Assembly (NCBI GenBank): GCA_902806065.1
Contig: CADCVE010000090.1
Coordinates: 1 to 64,000 of the forward strand
Reading direction: 5' to 3'
From: an uncultured Rubrobacteraceae bacterium
GTDB lineage: Bacteria > Actinomycetota > Rubrobacteria > Rubrobacterales > Rubrobacteraceae
Length of the DNA stretch: 64,000 nt
The notes under the pieces are model-generated. The model did no database searches. It was not told where the DNA came from and saw only the letters and a program-made list of their open reading frames with translations. Below, in pieces: positions 52,810 through 61,868 of this stretch (positions are counted from its first letter, which is position 1; every line of letters starts with the position of its first letter). The position numbers were made by a program, and so were the translations under genes.

Positions 52810-53739
52810 ATGAGGGTTTTGATCGCCGAAGACGAACCTGTACCCCGCCTGATTCTTCAGAGCGCCCTCGAGAAGTTCGGCCACGAATGCCTAGTGGCGG
52901 AGGATGGTCTAAAGGCCTGGGAGATATTCCAGAACACCCGAGAGGTGGATGTCGTTATTAGTGATTGGATCATGCCAAGCGTCGACGGGTTGGAGCTTTG
53001 CCGTAGAATCCGAGCAGCGGAGAAAGATGGGTACACGTACTTCATCTTCCTGACGGCTCTCGGGGATAAAGGGCATCTGCTGAGAGGAATGCAGGAGGGC
53101 GCTGACGACTATCTCGCCAAACCGCTTGACCCCGAGGAGTTGCAGGTGAGAATGATCGCAGCTACCCGGGTTACTTCGTTGCACCGGCAGCTGACCGAGC
53201 AAAAGGCGGCAATGTTCGAGCAGGCGCGCAGGGATCCGTTGACTCAACTCGGCAATCGGCTCAGGCTCAATGAGGACCTGGAGGTGCTGCGTGGGCGGGT
53301 AGAGCGGTATGGTCACAGCTATTGCGCGGTGCTGTGCGATGTAGATTACTTCAAGCTGTACAACGACAGCTATGGACACTTGGCCGGAGACCAGACATTG
53401 TGTACGGTGGCGAACACGCTAACGAAATACTCCCGGAGCGGAGATGCAATTTATCGGTACGGTGGGGAAGAGTTCTTGCTCATTATGCCCGAACAGTCTC
53501 TAAAGACCGCAGCGGCTGCCGTCGATCTCATTCGTCGGGCGGTCGAACAATTGGCGATACCGCACGGCGCGAACGAGCCGCTGGGAGTGGTTACGATCAG
53601 CGCAGGCATCGCCACGCTCTTGCCGGGAGAGAACAAGACTACCGATACGTTGCTTAAAGAAGCTGACACTGCGCTTTACCATGCCAAGGAGTCTGGCCGA
53701 AATTGCGCGGTGGTTTGCGGGGACGTAGCTCCGGAGTGA
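52810..53739 (+). CDS. Response regulator with GGDEF diguanylate cyclase domain
   Basis: A 309-residue REC-GGDEF protein. The receiver (1-120) has the acidic pair EDE, phospho-Asp52 in VISDWIMPSVDG and Lys in YLAKPLDPEEL. The GGDEF domain (about 140-305) has DPLTQLGNRLRL, DVDYFKLYNDSYGHLAGDQ and the active loop RYGGEEF; an RxxD inhibition site (RSGD) lies exactly five residues upstream. It should therefore make c-di-GMP with product inhibition when phosphorylated. ATG 52810 follows the original kinase stop by 1 nt. The IS may now reduce its transcription or translation. Confidence 0.95.
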   Translation: MRVLIAEDEPVPRLILQSALEKFGHECLVAEDGLKAWEIFQNTREVDVVISDWIMPSVDGLELCRRIRAAEKDGYTYFIFLTALGDKGHLLRGMQEGADDYLAKPLDPEELQVRMIAATRVTSLHRQLTEQKAAMFEQARRDPLTQLGNRLRLNEDLEVLRGRVERYGHSYCAVLCDVDYFKLYNDSYGHLAGDQTLCTVANTLTKYSRSGDAIYRYGGEEFLLIMPEQSLKTAAAAVDLIRRAVEQLAIPHGANEPLGVVTISAGIATLLPGENKTTDTLLKEADTALYHAKESGRNCAVVCGDVAPE

Positions 53740-53864
53740 CCTGCTAACGACGTCTTGAGGAGCGGCATAAGGCGGGCGTGTGGGAGCGGCTGTATCGGCG
53801 GAGGCTCTGAGTCAATTCGCGCTAGAATGGCTTCCAGTGCAAGCTGCACGGGAGGTACCGTCTT

Positions 53865-54107
53865 TTGAAGTTTATGTCCGGTTCACGTCTCGGACGCTGG
53901 GTAGTGTGGTTGGTCTACCGGTCGCTCGGTAAGCCGCTGCCCGTACCGCACGCGGCGGAGTGGATGATGATCCCCGAACACTCCGTCGAGCAGGTCCTGG
54001 AGACCAACGCGCTCCGCAGCCTCTACCCCCAGGACGTCCTCGAAGCAGCCCGCCGCATGGACCGTCAGCGCCGCGAGCACGACGAACGTTATTCGAGGGA
54101 GGCGTGA
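53865..54107 (+). CDS. Hypothetical protein (80 aa)
   Basis: A small protein with an aromatic N-terminal segment (GRWVVWLVYRSLGKPLPVPHAAEW) and a charged helical C-terminus (PQDVLEAARRMDRQRREHDERYS). GGAGGT lies 9 nt before TTG 53865. Its stop overlaps a GTG of the next gene. The family is not recognised; co-transcription with the MDR oxidoreductase is likely. Confidence 0.65.
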   Translation: MKFMSGSRLGRWVVWLVYRSLGKPLPVPHAAEWMMIPEHSVEQVLETNALRSLYPQDVLEAARRMDRQRREHDERYSREA

Positions 54108-54109
54108 AC

Positions 54110-55129
54110 GTGTCCGAGAACGGGGACGTGTCCGGGAACGGCAAGATGCGCGCCGTGGTCGCGCGCGGTTACGGAGGGCCGAAGGTGCTCCGGTTGGAAG
54201 AGGTCGCGCGGCCCCGGCCTGGTAAGGGAGAAGTGCTGATCGAGGTCCGCGCTGCCGGGATTAACCCTTTGGACTGGCGACTCAGGCGCGGGGAGATGCG
54301 GCTCCTGACCCGCTTCAAGCGCACCCGTGTTCTGGGGCGCGACGTTGCCGGAGTCATCGCCGCCACCGGCGATGACGTGGAGGGCTTCCATGCGGGGGAC
54401 AAGGTTTATGCCATGCTCGGGGGCGTCTTCGGCGGAGGCTACGCGGAATACGTGGCGGTGGGGGCGGACGCCGTAGCGCCGATGCCTGAAAAGCTCTCCT
54501 TCGAGGAGGCTGCCGGCGTGCCGCTCGCGGCGCTTACGGCGCTGCGCGCGCTCCGGGAGGCCTTGAGCGAGGTGAAGGAGAACGTGCCCCACGCCTGCGA
54601 CGCTGGGGCCCTGGAGCGCCGCCAGGTTCTCATCAACGGGGCCTCCGGCGGCGTCGGAACCTTTGCCGTGCAACTCGCGAAGATCTTTGGAGCGGATGTG
54701 ACGGCCGTGTGCGGCGCGCGGAACGCCGGATTCGTCCGGGAGATCGGTGCGGCGCGCGTGATCGACTACGACGAGGAGGACTTCGCCAGCGGCGAGGAGA
54801 CGTACGATGTGATCTTCGACGTCGTCGCCAACAGGAGCTACCGCGCCTGCAAGAGGGTGCTCCGGCCCGGCGGGGTCTATGTCACGACCGAACCCGGGCC
54901 CCGGCAGTTCGCCAGCCAGATCCTTACCATGCCCGACGACACACAGGCCCGCGTCGTACTCGCGAAGCCCTCGGGCGACGACCTATCGATGCTGGGCACG
55001 CTGCTCGACGCTGGGAGGCTGCGCGTAGTCCTCGACCGTGTCTACCCGCTGGAGGAGGCCGCCGAGGCGCACGCCCACGGCGAAGCCGGGAATGGGACCG
55101 GCAAAATCGTGCTCTCCGTCCGCCTGTAA
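54110..55129 (+). CDS. NADP-dependent MDR oxidoreductase (quinone reductase-like)
   Basis: A 339-residue medium-chain dehydrogenase/reductase of the zeta-crystallin type: AAGINPLDWRLRRGEM (no zinc ligands), LGRDVAGVIAATGDDV, EAAGVPLAALTALRAL, NGASGGVGTFAVQLAK (nucleotide motif) and a C-terminal GKIVLSV. It should reduce quinones or enones with NADPH. An insertion (SEVKENVPHACDAGALER) precedes the Rossmann motif. GTG 54110 has GAGGGAGG at 7-nt spacing, better than GTG 54104 with 1-nt spacing. Confidence 0.88.
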   Translation: MSENGDVSGNGKMRAVVARGYGGPKVLRLEEVARPRPGKGEVLIEVRAAGINPLDWRLRRGEMRLLTRFKRTRVLGRDVAGVIAATGDDVEGFHAGDKVYAMLGGVFGGGYAEYVAVGADAVAPMPEKLSFEEAAGVPLAALTALRALREALSEVKENVPHACDAGALERRQVLINGASGGVGTFAVQLAKIFGADVTAVCGARNAGFVREIGAARVIDYDEEDFASGEETYDVIFDVVANRSYRACKRVLRPGGVYVTTEPGPRQFASQILTMPDDTQARVVLAKPSGDDLSMLGTLLDAGRLRVVLDRVYPLEEAAEAHAHGEAGNGTGKIVLSVRL

Positions 55130-55170
55130 GGTTTCTCCAAAGGTATCGCCGGCCTGCGACGCCCCCTCTG

Positions 55171-55176
55171 TATACT
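55171..55176 (+). promoter_or_regulatory. Leaderless-type -10 element for rarA
   Basis: TATACT ends 6 nt before ATG 55183 and no ribosome site lies between, so the transcript probably starts at the ATG. Confidence 0.55.
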
Positions 55177-55182
55177 TCGCGT

Positions 55183-56475
55183 ATGGACCTCTTCGACTCA
55201 GCAGGCGCCGACGCCCTGGCCCGCAGGGCGCCGCTCGCCGAACGCCTCCGACCCGCGAAGCTCGACGAGGTGATCGGGCAAGACCATCTCACCGGTCCCG
55301 GCGGACCTCTACGAACGGCGGTTGCAAAGGGCCGGATCGGGGCGATAGTCCTCTGGGGTCCGCCGGGGACCGGCAAGACCACTCTCGCCCGCGCCCTGGC
55401 CTCGGAGATGGAGGGAGAGTTCGTCCCCCTGAGCGCCGTGACCAGCGGGGTAAAGGACGTACGTGGTGCTCTAGACGCGGCCCGCGAACGCCTCAAGTAC
55501 GAGGGCCGGCCCACGATCCTCTTCGTCGACGAAGTTCACCGCTTCAACAAGACCCAGCAAGACGCCCTCCTGCCAGCCCTCGAAGAGGGTCTCGTGGACT
55601 TTGTCGGGGCGACTACCGAGAACCCGTCCTTCGAGGTCACGGCACCACTCCTCTCTCGCTCGCGCGTCCTGCGACTTCAGTCCCTCTCCAAAGAACACCT
55701 CGCCGCCCTCCTCGACAAAGGCCGCGGGGCGCTCAGAGCAGACGTCTCAACCGAGGCCGAAGCTTACCTGCTGCGTCTCTCGGGAGGCGACGGACGGCGG
55801 TTGTTGAACGCTCTGGAGGCCGCGGCTTCGTTGGCCTCTGGGCGTATCGAGGTGGCGGACGTCGAGGGAGCGGTGGGGAAGGGGGCCGTGAGATATGGGC
55901 GGGAGGAGCACTACGATGTTATAAGCGCGTTTATCAAGAGCGTGCGCGGCGGGGACCCGGACGCGGCGCTGCATTACCTGGCGCGTATGATCGAGGCTGG
56001 CGAGGACCCGGTTTTTATGGCGCGGCGGCTCGTGATCCTGGCCTCCGAAGACATCGGCAACGCCGATCCACAGGGTCTCCCACTCGCGATGGCGGCGGCC
56101 CAGGCCGTCCAGCTCGTCGGCATGCCCGAAGGCCGCATTCCGCTCGCTCAGGCCACTACCTATCTCGCTTCCGCGCCAAAGTCCAACGCCTCCTATACTG
56201 GTATCAACAACGCCCTCGAAGATGTCCGGCGCGGCTCTGTCCCTGAGGTGCCGATGCATCTACGCAACGCTTCCACGGGTCTGATGAAGGATGAAGGTTA
56301 TGGAGTCGGATACCAGTACGCTCACGACGACGCGGCCGAGGGGATGAACGACCGCTACCTTCCACATGAGCTCGCTGGTCGCGTGTACTTTGAGCCCAAA
56401 GAGAGTGGGGTGGAGGGGGAGATCAAGGAACGGCTGAAAAGATGGTGGAGGGAGCGGGAAGAGCGCGAGCGGTAA
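55183..56475 (+). CDS. rarA: Replication-associated recombination protein A (MgsA/RarA AAA+ ATPase)
   Basis: A 430-residue clamp-loader-like AAA+ protein that acts at stalled forks. Walker A GPPGTGKT is at 59-66, Walker [21 protein letters not shown], sensor 1 [11 protein letters not shown] and the arginine-finger/sensor 2 region [13 protein letters not shown]. The C-terminal tetramerisation domain has [22 protein letters not shown] and [10 protein letters not shown], as in E. coli RarA. Length matches the family. A leaderless-type promoter fixes the ATG; the frame's extension further upstream is spurious. Confidence 0.96.
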   Translation: MDLFDSAGADALARRAPLAERLRPAKLDEVIGQDHLTGPGGPLRTAVAKGRIGAIVLWGPPGTGKTTLARALASEMEGEFVPLSAVTSGVKDVRGALDAARERLKYEGRPTILFVDEVHRFNKTQQDALLPALEEGLVDFVGATTENPSFEVTAPLLSRSRVLRLQSLSKEHLAALLDKGRGALRADVSTEAEAYLLRLSGGDGRRLLNALEAAASLASGRIEVADVEGAVGKGAVRYGREEHYDVISAFIKSVRGGDPDAALHYLARMIEAGEDPVFMARRLVILASEDIGNADPQGLPLAMAAAQAVQLVGMPEGRIPLAQATTYLASAPKSNASYTGINNALEDVRRGSVPEVPMHLRNASTGLMKDEGYGVGYQYAHDDAAEGMNDRYLPHELAGRVYFEPKESGVEGEIKERLKRWWREREERER

Positions 56476-57344
56476 AAGGCCCTCACAAAGTCTGCTCTAG
56501 AGACCTGCGTCGAAAGCGGTATAAAACCCTGGGTGTAGCTTGAACAAGAGCCGGGTCGTAGGCTTGTTCCGGGTAACCTCTCCCTCATGAAATCCTACGC
56601 GAGGTTGGCATGCGAGGGCGTTCACTGGAGCCGAAGATCGACATGAGCGCGGTAAGAGTCTGGCAGAAGACGGTCTCCTCGCGTAGCTGCCGGTAGCGTT
56701 CTGGTCCGAGAGGCGCCAGTTGTTGGCGGATTGTCGGAGTCACGGTGAGCGGGGCGCTCTGATCTGCCGGCTGCACGGGCTACTGGCTGAAGCCGGAGAA
56801 CCAAAACCTCTCCTATGCCAGACTCAGGCTGCGTTGGGTTGTTGGCGCAGTTGGGTAAGCGCGAGAGTCATCCTGAAGACCCCAGAGCACAGGGCCTCCA
56901 TCTCATGGGTCTCCTCGGTCCTACCCTGGAGGTTGGCTTCTCTCTGGTGGCGGGCTATGGCCCTGGATACTATGGCCGATTCTCGAAGGATTTGGGCTGT
57001 GCGGCCTGGTGCTGGTTGGTAAAGTGTATTCTTCATATTTTTGTTGTGCCCCCTTACTCTACTTCTAGACGATCTTCAGCGGATCGCTTCTACCCGACAT
57101 CTTAGGGTTAGCAGGTCGACGGGGATATAGGAAATATGTCTCATGGTCAAATAGGCGTTTGTCCCGTGCTAGATGGGTGTTTGTCCCTTATCGAAGGCTC
57201 ACAGCGATGTTCGCGGGTATTGAGTCAGCCCTCCAAAGATGAGCGTTGGGGGAAGCAAGAGACCTCCGAGAAGCCGTTGCAGCGCTTTGAACGGAAGTAG
57301 GATCGAGGGGTCGACACCAATACGCGCCGCTATCGGTTGGCGGC
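56476..57344. other. Intergenic region with decayed sequence and short periodic repeats
   Basis: About 870 bp. Several short frames (for example 56824-57036 minus, RTAQILRESAIVSRAIARHQ) lack motifs and starts. At 57159-57197 the minus strand shows GGGACAAACACC and GGGACAAACGCC spaced 22 nt, followed by a weaker third unit (GAGACATATTTCC), which resembles a transposon end. No gene is supported. Confidence 0.4.
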
Positions 57345-59249
57345 TTACTTCTCTTGCTGATCTCCGGCGTGCGGCTGCTGACCGCTTTTTTCTTCATCGC
57401 CCTCGCCGTCGAGCGCAGTCTTGGTGTTAGTCTCGATGAGGAGTGCTAGGAAGACGAACGGCTCGAACCAGATGACATAGGGGTAGAACCAGTAGTTGAC
57501 GGTTAGCTCGAAGGCGATGATTAGGGCCGCCGAGAATGCCGCCAGCCTGCGGATGGTCCTTTTCTTTGGGAACACGGCGATGATGAAGGCCAGCAGGATC
57601 GCGGCTGCCGTGAGTGGTTGTTGGAGGAACTTTAGTTCGGGCACCTGGCTGAAGATGGTCCACGGGGTCTCGCGCTCGCCCTGGAAGGCCAGGGTCTTCT
57701 CGTAGAATATCTGGAGCCCCCCGAGAGGGTCTCCTTCCAGGGCGAGCACCCAGAAGGTGAGGAGGACGATGCTCACTCCCCCGAGGATGAAGTCCAGGAT
57801 GGCGCCCCTCTTTCTGGGGCCGTCGTGGAGCATCCACAAGGGGGCGAGGACGAGAGGGAAGAGCTTGATCGCGAACCCCGCCGAGATCACCGCCCCGCGC
57901 GCCAGAGGCGAGGCCAACGTCGCCAGCCCAACCGCCGCAACCGCCGCCACGATTACGTCGTTGGTGTTGTTGTTGGTCGAATACAGCGTATACGGGAAGA
58001 CCGCCCAAGCGAAGAGCAACGTCGCGGCGCCCCGCGCCCCGGCGTATTTGAGCCCCGTTACGAGCAGGGCGAGCGCCCCCCCGACGAACGCGAAGGCCGT
58101 AACCGCATGCGCCACCGGCAAAAAGTCCCACTCTCCGCTCCATCCGAAGAGCCACAGGAAAGGCACGTACAACAGGTAATTGAGCGGGCCGTAAGTGTCG
58201 CCGGTACCCACATCGTCGGGCATGTTCCCGTAGGGGAGCATCCCGTTCATGATGCTGTCCGCCCCGGCAACCCCGGCATAGCCAACGTCTATCACCCGCG
58301 AATCCAGGTTCAGACCGAGGACGAGACCGCATCCCAAAGCCCCGAGCGCGAAGAGGAGCCAGGTGGGGAAGTTGCTGGTCTTCTCGACCCGCTCACCGAC
58401 CCCGAAGCCCATCAACAGCGTCCTCGCGAGCAGGTACAGTAGCGGCGGGTACCACAGCAAAACGGCCTCGTATGTATCGCCCACCCGGAAGAAACCGTGC
58501 GAGACGAGGAAGCCGAGCAGGGCCAGAACGTCGAAGTTGCGTAGGGAGAAAAGTTTGTCGGTACGCCAGAAAGCGGCGGCGAAGAGGAGGGCGAGGGGAC
58601 CCCAGACGTGCCAGTAGTTGGCTTGTTTACCGTAGGCGCCGTAGTCACCGCGGGCCATGCGCCAACCGACCTGATCCCCGGTGTACACGGAGTTGAGTTG
58701 CCAGGTATCGTCGTCCACCCCAACGCGGGCGATCTCTTTGCTCTCGCCGTCATCCACCGGCATTCCGCCAACGGCGCCTTCCTCCTCGACCTCGAAGGAC
58801 ACCGTCCACTCGCCGTCTTCGTATTCGGCGCTCGTGGTGTAGGGACCGTGGTTCAGAAGCTCGTCGCGCACCTCTTCGTTGGCGAGGGCGAGCTTCGTCG
58901 CGTCTGCTTCGGAATTTTGCGGGTAGGTGACGGTTTCGGCGGCCGGGTATACCTCCACCTCCGAGACCTCTTGCGTCTCGTCTTCGACCGTGAGGAGCGC
59001 CACGACCGTCCCCGAGACGTCTTCCCGCAGGGTCACCTCCCACGAGTCGCTCCCCGGACGGTAGCTGGCCGAAGTTTCGACGGTCGGATGCGAGAGGATC
59101 TCCGCGGCCTCCGGTGTGAGCGAAGCCGCCTGCCGCGCCTCCTCCGCGCTCGTCTGCGCTCCGGGCGCCGCGCCCAACGAAAACGAGAGCAGCGGCAAAA
59201 GCAGGAGGATCAGCCCGAAACGGCGGTGGTTTGGAAGGTGTCGTCTCAA
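57345..59249 (-). CDS. Multi-pass membrane glycosyltransferase-like protein with extracytoplasmic N-domain
   Basis: A 634-residue protein. After an N-terminal hydrophobic segment (FGLILLLLPLLSFSLG, possible signal) comes a beta-rich region (30-205, repeats of SWEVTLREDVSGTVVALLTVE and EWTVSFEVEEE, PepSY-like in pattern). About ten helices follow (210-610) with DSIMNGMLPYGNMPDDVGTGDTYGPLNYLLYVPF, the acidic first-loop motif of GT-C/GT87-type polyprenyl-sugar transferases. It probably transfers a sugar from a lipid donor outside the cell. TTG 59249 overlaps the stop of the upstream gene (TTGA). Confidence 0.7.
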   Translation of the reverse strand: MRRHLPNHRRFGLILLLLPLLSFSLGAAPGAQTSAEEARQAASLTPEAAEILSHPTVETSASYRPGSDSWEVTLREDVSGTVVALLTVEDETQEVSEVEVYPAAETVTYPQNSEADATKLALANEEVRDELLNHGPYTTSAEYEDGEWTVSFEVEEEGAVGGMPVDDGESKEIARVGVDDDTWQLNSVYTGDQVGWRMARGDYGAYGKQANYWHVWGPLALLFAAAFWRTDKLFSLRNFDVLALLGFLVSHGFFRVGDTYEAVLLWYPPLLYLLARTLLMGFGVGERVEKTSNFPTWLLFALGALGCGLVLGLNLDSRVIDVGYAGVAGADSIMNGMLPYGNMPDDVGTGDTYGPLNYLLYVPFLWLFGWSGEWDFLPVAHAVTAFAFVGGALALLVTGLKYAGARGAATLLFAWAVFPYTLYSTNNNTNDVIVAAVAAVGLATLASPLARGAVISAGFAIKLFPLVLAPLWMLHDGPRKRGAILDFILGGVSIVLLTFWVLALEGDPLGGLQIFYEKTLAFQGERETPWTIFSQVPELKFLQQPLTAAAILLAFIIAVFPKKRTIRRLAAFSAALIIAFELTVNYWFYPYVIWFEPFVFLALLIETNTKTALDGEGDEEKSGQQPHAGDQQEK

Positions 59250-60517
59250 GCGGTGCCTGCCTGTTCGGTTATCGGGTTAGCCGGTTCGTCTTTCCTTTTG
59301 TCTTCGGAAGGCAAAGAGAGCATGAGGCCCCAGAGGACGACGAGGAGGAGGTTACGACCAAGGAGGATGTCGGTGCCGGGAGGACGACTGTTCATGATCT
59401 CGAAGTAATGATACGGGTAGATCTGGGTGGTCATCCAGCACACCGAGAGAAAGACCGCCGAGACGCCCACGGACCACAACCCGCTCGCGCTCAGGGGCAC
59501 AAGGGGGAGAAGCCAGATCACATACTGCGGAGAGAGCACCTTGGAGCCGATCAAAAACGCCAGCACCAGCGCCGCCGCGAACCTCGGGAACTGCCCCGGC
59601 CCGAACCTGCCCCCGCGCCACTCCCGGTAAGCCGCCGCCGCCGTAACGGCCAGCAAGACCCCCGTAACCGGAAAGCTCAGAAAGCTTACCAACCCCACCC
59701 CCAATCCCCGTACGTCCACGGCCCCGAACTCGAAGGACGTCGCGTTCACGTACCCCAGCTTCATAAGCACCGAAGCCCCCAGGCTCTCGATCTGCAACCC
59801 CCGATCCGCGTGATACGTGAAGCTCTCGATAAAACCTCCGCCCCCAAACAAGATAGCCGGTACAAAAAACGCCACCACCACCCCGCCGAACACCACAAGC
59901 CCTCCTAGACCGCCTCGGGCTACCCCGCCAAACGTCCGCTCTTCCCGTCCCGCGAACAAAGCCAGGGGCAGGGCCGCGAGCGCCGGGACCAGCTTGGCCG
60001 CCGCGCCGAGCCCCAGAGAAGCCCAGGCCGCCAACAGCGCCACAGAGCCCGCCGTAGCGCCCACCGCGCGCTTGCTACGAAACCGTCCGCACGCCAGGGC
60101 CGTCGCCGCCGCGAAGCTCAAGGCCACGACCGCGTCGTAGCGCGTCACGGCGACAGGGTAGAGCAGGACCGCCGCCGCCACGAAGACCGCCGCCGGGAGG
60201 AGCCAGAGGCGGCCCAGAGAGCGGGCGGCATACGCCGTCAGCGCGAGCGCCGCCACGAGGACTAGCGCCATCTCCGAGGCGAAGAGGCTCGCGTAGGTCT
60301 CCCTGCTCTCGGTAAACAGGGCAGGCGGTACGAAGGCCAGCAGGCTCCCCGGCGGGTACTCGATAAAGAAGTCGCGGTAGGGAACCTCGCCCGCCAGGAT
60401 CGCCTCCCCCGTGCGCCGGTAGATAGCTACATCCTTCGCGCCCTCCGCGAGCCTCGGTGCGAGCCCCGCGAACCTCCGCATGAGCTCCCAATACAGAAAC
60501 GCTCCGAACAGGCACAC
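59246..60517 (-). CDS. GT87-like membrane glycosyltransferase
   Basis: A 423-residue polytopic protein with about 11 helices. The first-loop motif DVAIYRRTGEAILAGEVPYRDFFIEYPPGSL (acidic pair plus EYPP) and SKVLSPQYVIWLLPLVPL match the polyprenol-phosphate-mannose-dependent GT-C (GT87) group. GTG 60517 lies inside the first helix (FFWLSVCLFGAFLYW); the frame stays open to a CTG at 60628 that overlaps the stop of the PhoU-like gene (CTGA), giving a better N-terminus, so the true start may be there. Sugar and acceptor are unknown. Confidence 0.75.
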   Translation of the reverse strand: MCLFGAFLYWELMRRFAGLAPRLAEGAKDVAIYRRTGEAILAGEVPYRDFFIEYPPGSLLAFVPPALFTESRETYASLFASEMALVLVAALALTAYAARSLGRLWLLPAAVFVAAAVLLYPVAVTRYDAVVALSFAAATALACGRFRSKRAVGATAGSVALLAAWASLGLGAAAKLVPALAALPLALFAGREERTFGGVARGGLGGLVVFGGVVVAFFVPAILFGGGGFIESFTYHADRGLQIESLGASVLMKLGYVNATSFEFGAVDVRGLGVGLVSFLSFPVTGVLLAVTAAAAYREWRGGRFGPGQFPRFAAALVLAFLIGSKVLSPQYVIWLLPLVPLSASGLWSVGVSAVFLSVCWMTTQIYPYHYFEIMNSRPPGTDILLGRNLLLVVLWGLMLSLPSEDKRKDEPANPITEQAGTA

Positions 60518-60624
60518 GGAGAGCCAGAAGAACGCCGGTCTATAGAGCCACCGGAGCGGGCCCTTGCTGACGCCCGGGTCTCGGCCTTTCCGGGACTCTG
60601 GCTTGTTCTGAGGCGTGGCCTCGA

Positions 60625-61863
60625 TCAGTCCCTCAACTCTTCTAGCTCCTGTCCGAAGAGCTCGGCAAGGGGTTCGAGTCCTTCGGGGGCGCCGCTCGCG
60701 AGCAGCGAGTCTCCGCCTTGCAGGCTATACGTATCACGGGGGCGGTAGCTCCAGCGCCCGCCGCGGTTGACCGCGAGCACGTACATCCCCGTCTCGGTCT
60801 CCAGGCGCAGGGAGCCTAGAGTGCGGCCATCGGCCGGCGAGCCGGAGACTACGGTCAGCTTCAGGACGACCTCGTCGGACTCTCCGACGGCCGCAGAGAG
60901 AACCGGATGTACCTCCTCACCTTTCTCCACGATCCAGACCATCTCCTGAGCGCAGTCGGCGATGGCCTCGGAGGCGGTCGCCAAGTGTAATATGCCCCGC
61001 AGACGCGGCGCATCCTCGACATGCTGGGCGGCGAGCAAGACCCAGCGTTCCAGCCGGTAACGCATCTCGTCCATCTCGTCCTCGATGGCGACGACCTCGC
61101 GGGCCAGGCCCGCGTCGTAGTACAGGAGCGCCGAGTAAGCCAGACCCACGGACACCTCCGAGAGGTTCTTCATCTCGATCAGGATATCCACCGCCCGCTC
61201 TAGTTCCGAAAGACCCTCGCCGGCTTCGGCTTCTCCGAGGGCACCGCCGAGGGCGCTGCCGTGGCTCTCGTTGGGGATGGCTTCGAGCGGTGCGGCGCCG
61301 GCCATCTCGCGGACCTCCGCGACTCCTTCGGGCGGACCTTGCAGGAACAGGACGTCGCTCTCGCGCAGGACGTCTTCCGGGTCCGGGTCGAAGTTCCAGT
61401 CCAGCCCGCTGCGCACGGCTATCGGGCGCATCCCCGTCTCTACCGGGAGGTCCAGCTCTTCGAGGCTCCTGCCGTCGAGCGTGCTCTCGGGTTCTATGCG
61501 CACGCGGCTGGTCGTCTCCTCGGCGGCGGGGAGGTCCTGTAAGAGCTCCGGCGGGACGCCCAGTTTCTTTACGACGATCTTGGCGATGTCATAGGCGGCG
61601 TTGCCGATCTTCTCTATATCCTGAACGATCCCCAGGATGCCGGCCATCTGCTCGGAGTCGGCCGGGCTACGGGCCGCGAGTATCGCCATGCTACGCATGT
61701 CGAAGACGAGGACGTTCAGACGCTCTTCGAGCCGGAAGACCTCCTCCGAGATGTCCTCCGAGTTATAGAAAATGGCCGCGTAGGCCAGGTCCACCATCAG
61801 CTCCGAGGTGTTCTTCGCCTCGGTGAGCATATCCTTGAGGTTGCGGGGGCGATCTTCGCGCAT
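60625..61863 (-). CDS. Tandem PhoU-like / TrkA-C (RCK_C) protein
   Basis: A 412-residue cytoplasmic protein with an internal duplication. Each half has a helical PhoU-like domain (residues 5-100: NTSELMVDLAYAAIFYNSEDISEEVFRLEERLNVL; 220-315: NLSEVSVGLAYSALLYYDAGLAREVVAIEDEM) followed by a TrkA-C domain (about 115-190: LDGRSLEELDLPVETGMRPIAV; 330-410: ADGRTLGSLRLETETGMYVLAV). TrkA-C domains bind ligands such as c-di-AMP or act as gating rings. It begins 5 nt after the MgtE-like transporter, which it presumably regulates. Confidence 0.85.
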   Translation of the reverse strand: MREDRPRNLKDMLTEAKNTSELMVDLAYAAIFYNSEDISEEVFRLEERLNVLVFDMRSMAILAARSPADSEQMAGILGIVQDIEKIGNAAYDIAKIVVKKLGVPPELLQDLPAAEETTSRVRIEPESTLDGRSLEELDLPVETGMRPIAVRSGLDWNFDPDPEDVLRESDVLFLQGPPEGVAEVREMAGAAPLEAIPNESHGSALGGALGEAEAGEGLSELERAVDILIEMKNLSEVSVGLAYSALLYYDAGLAREVVAIEDEMDEMRYRLERWVLLAAQHVEDAPRLRGILHLATASEAIADCAQEMVWIVEKGEEVHPVLSAAVGESDEVVLKLTVVSGSPADGRTLGSLRLETETGMYVLAVNRGGRWSYRPRDTYSLQGGDSLLASGAPEGLEPLAELFGQELEELRD

Positions 61864-61868
61864 ATCTC

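Noticed and set aside
54709-55182. Upstream extension of the RarA frame
   Set aside because: It overlaps the oxidoreductase in another frame, encodes Arg-rich nonsense-like sequence, and the ATG at 55183 has a fitting -10 and family N-terminus.
60668-60690. GGTTCGAGTCC, a tRNA T-loop-like string
   Set aside because: It lies inside the TrkA-C coding sequence and no cloverleaf stems flank it.
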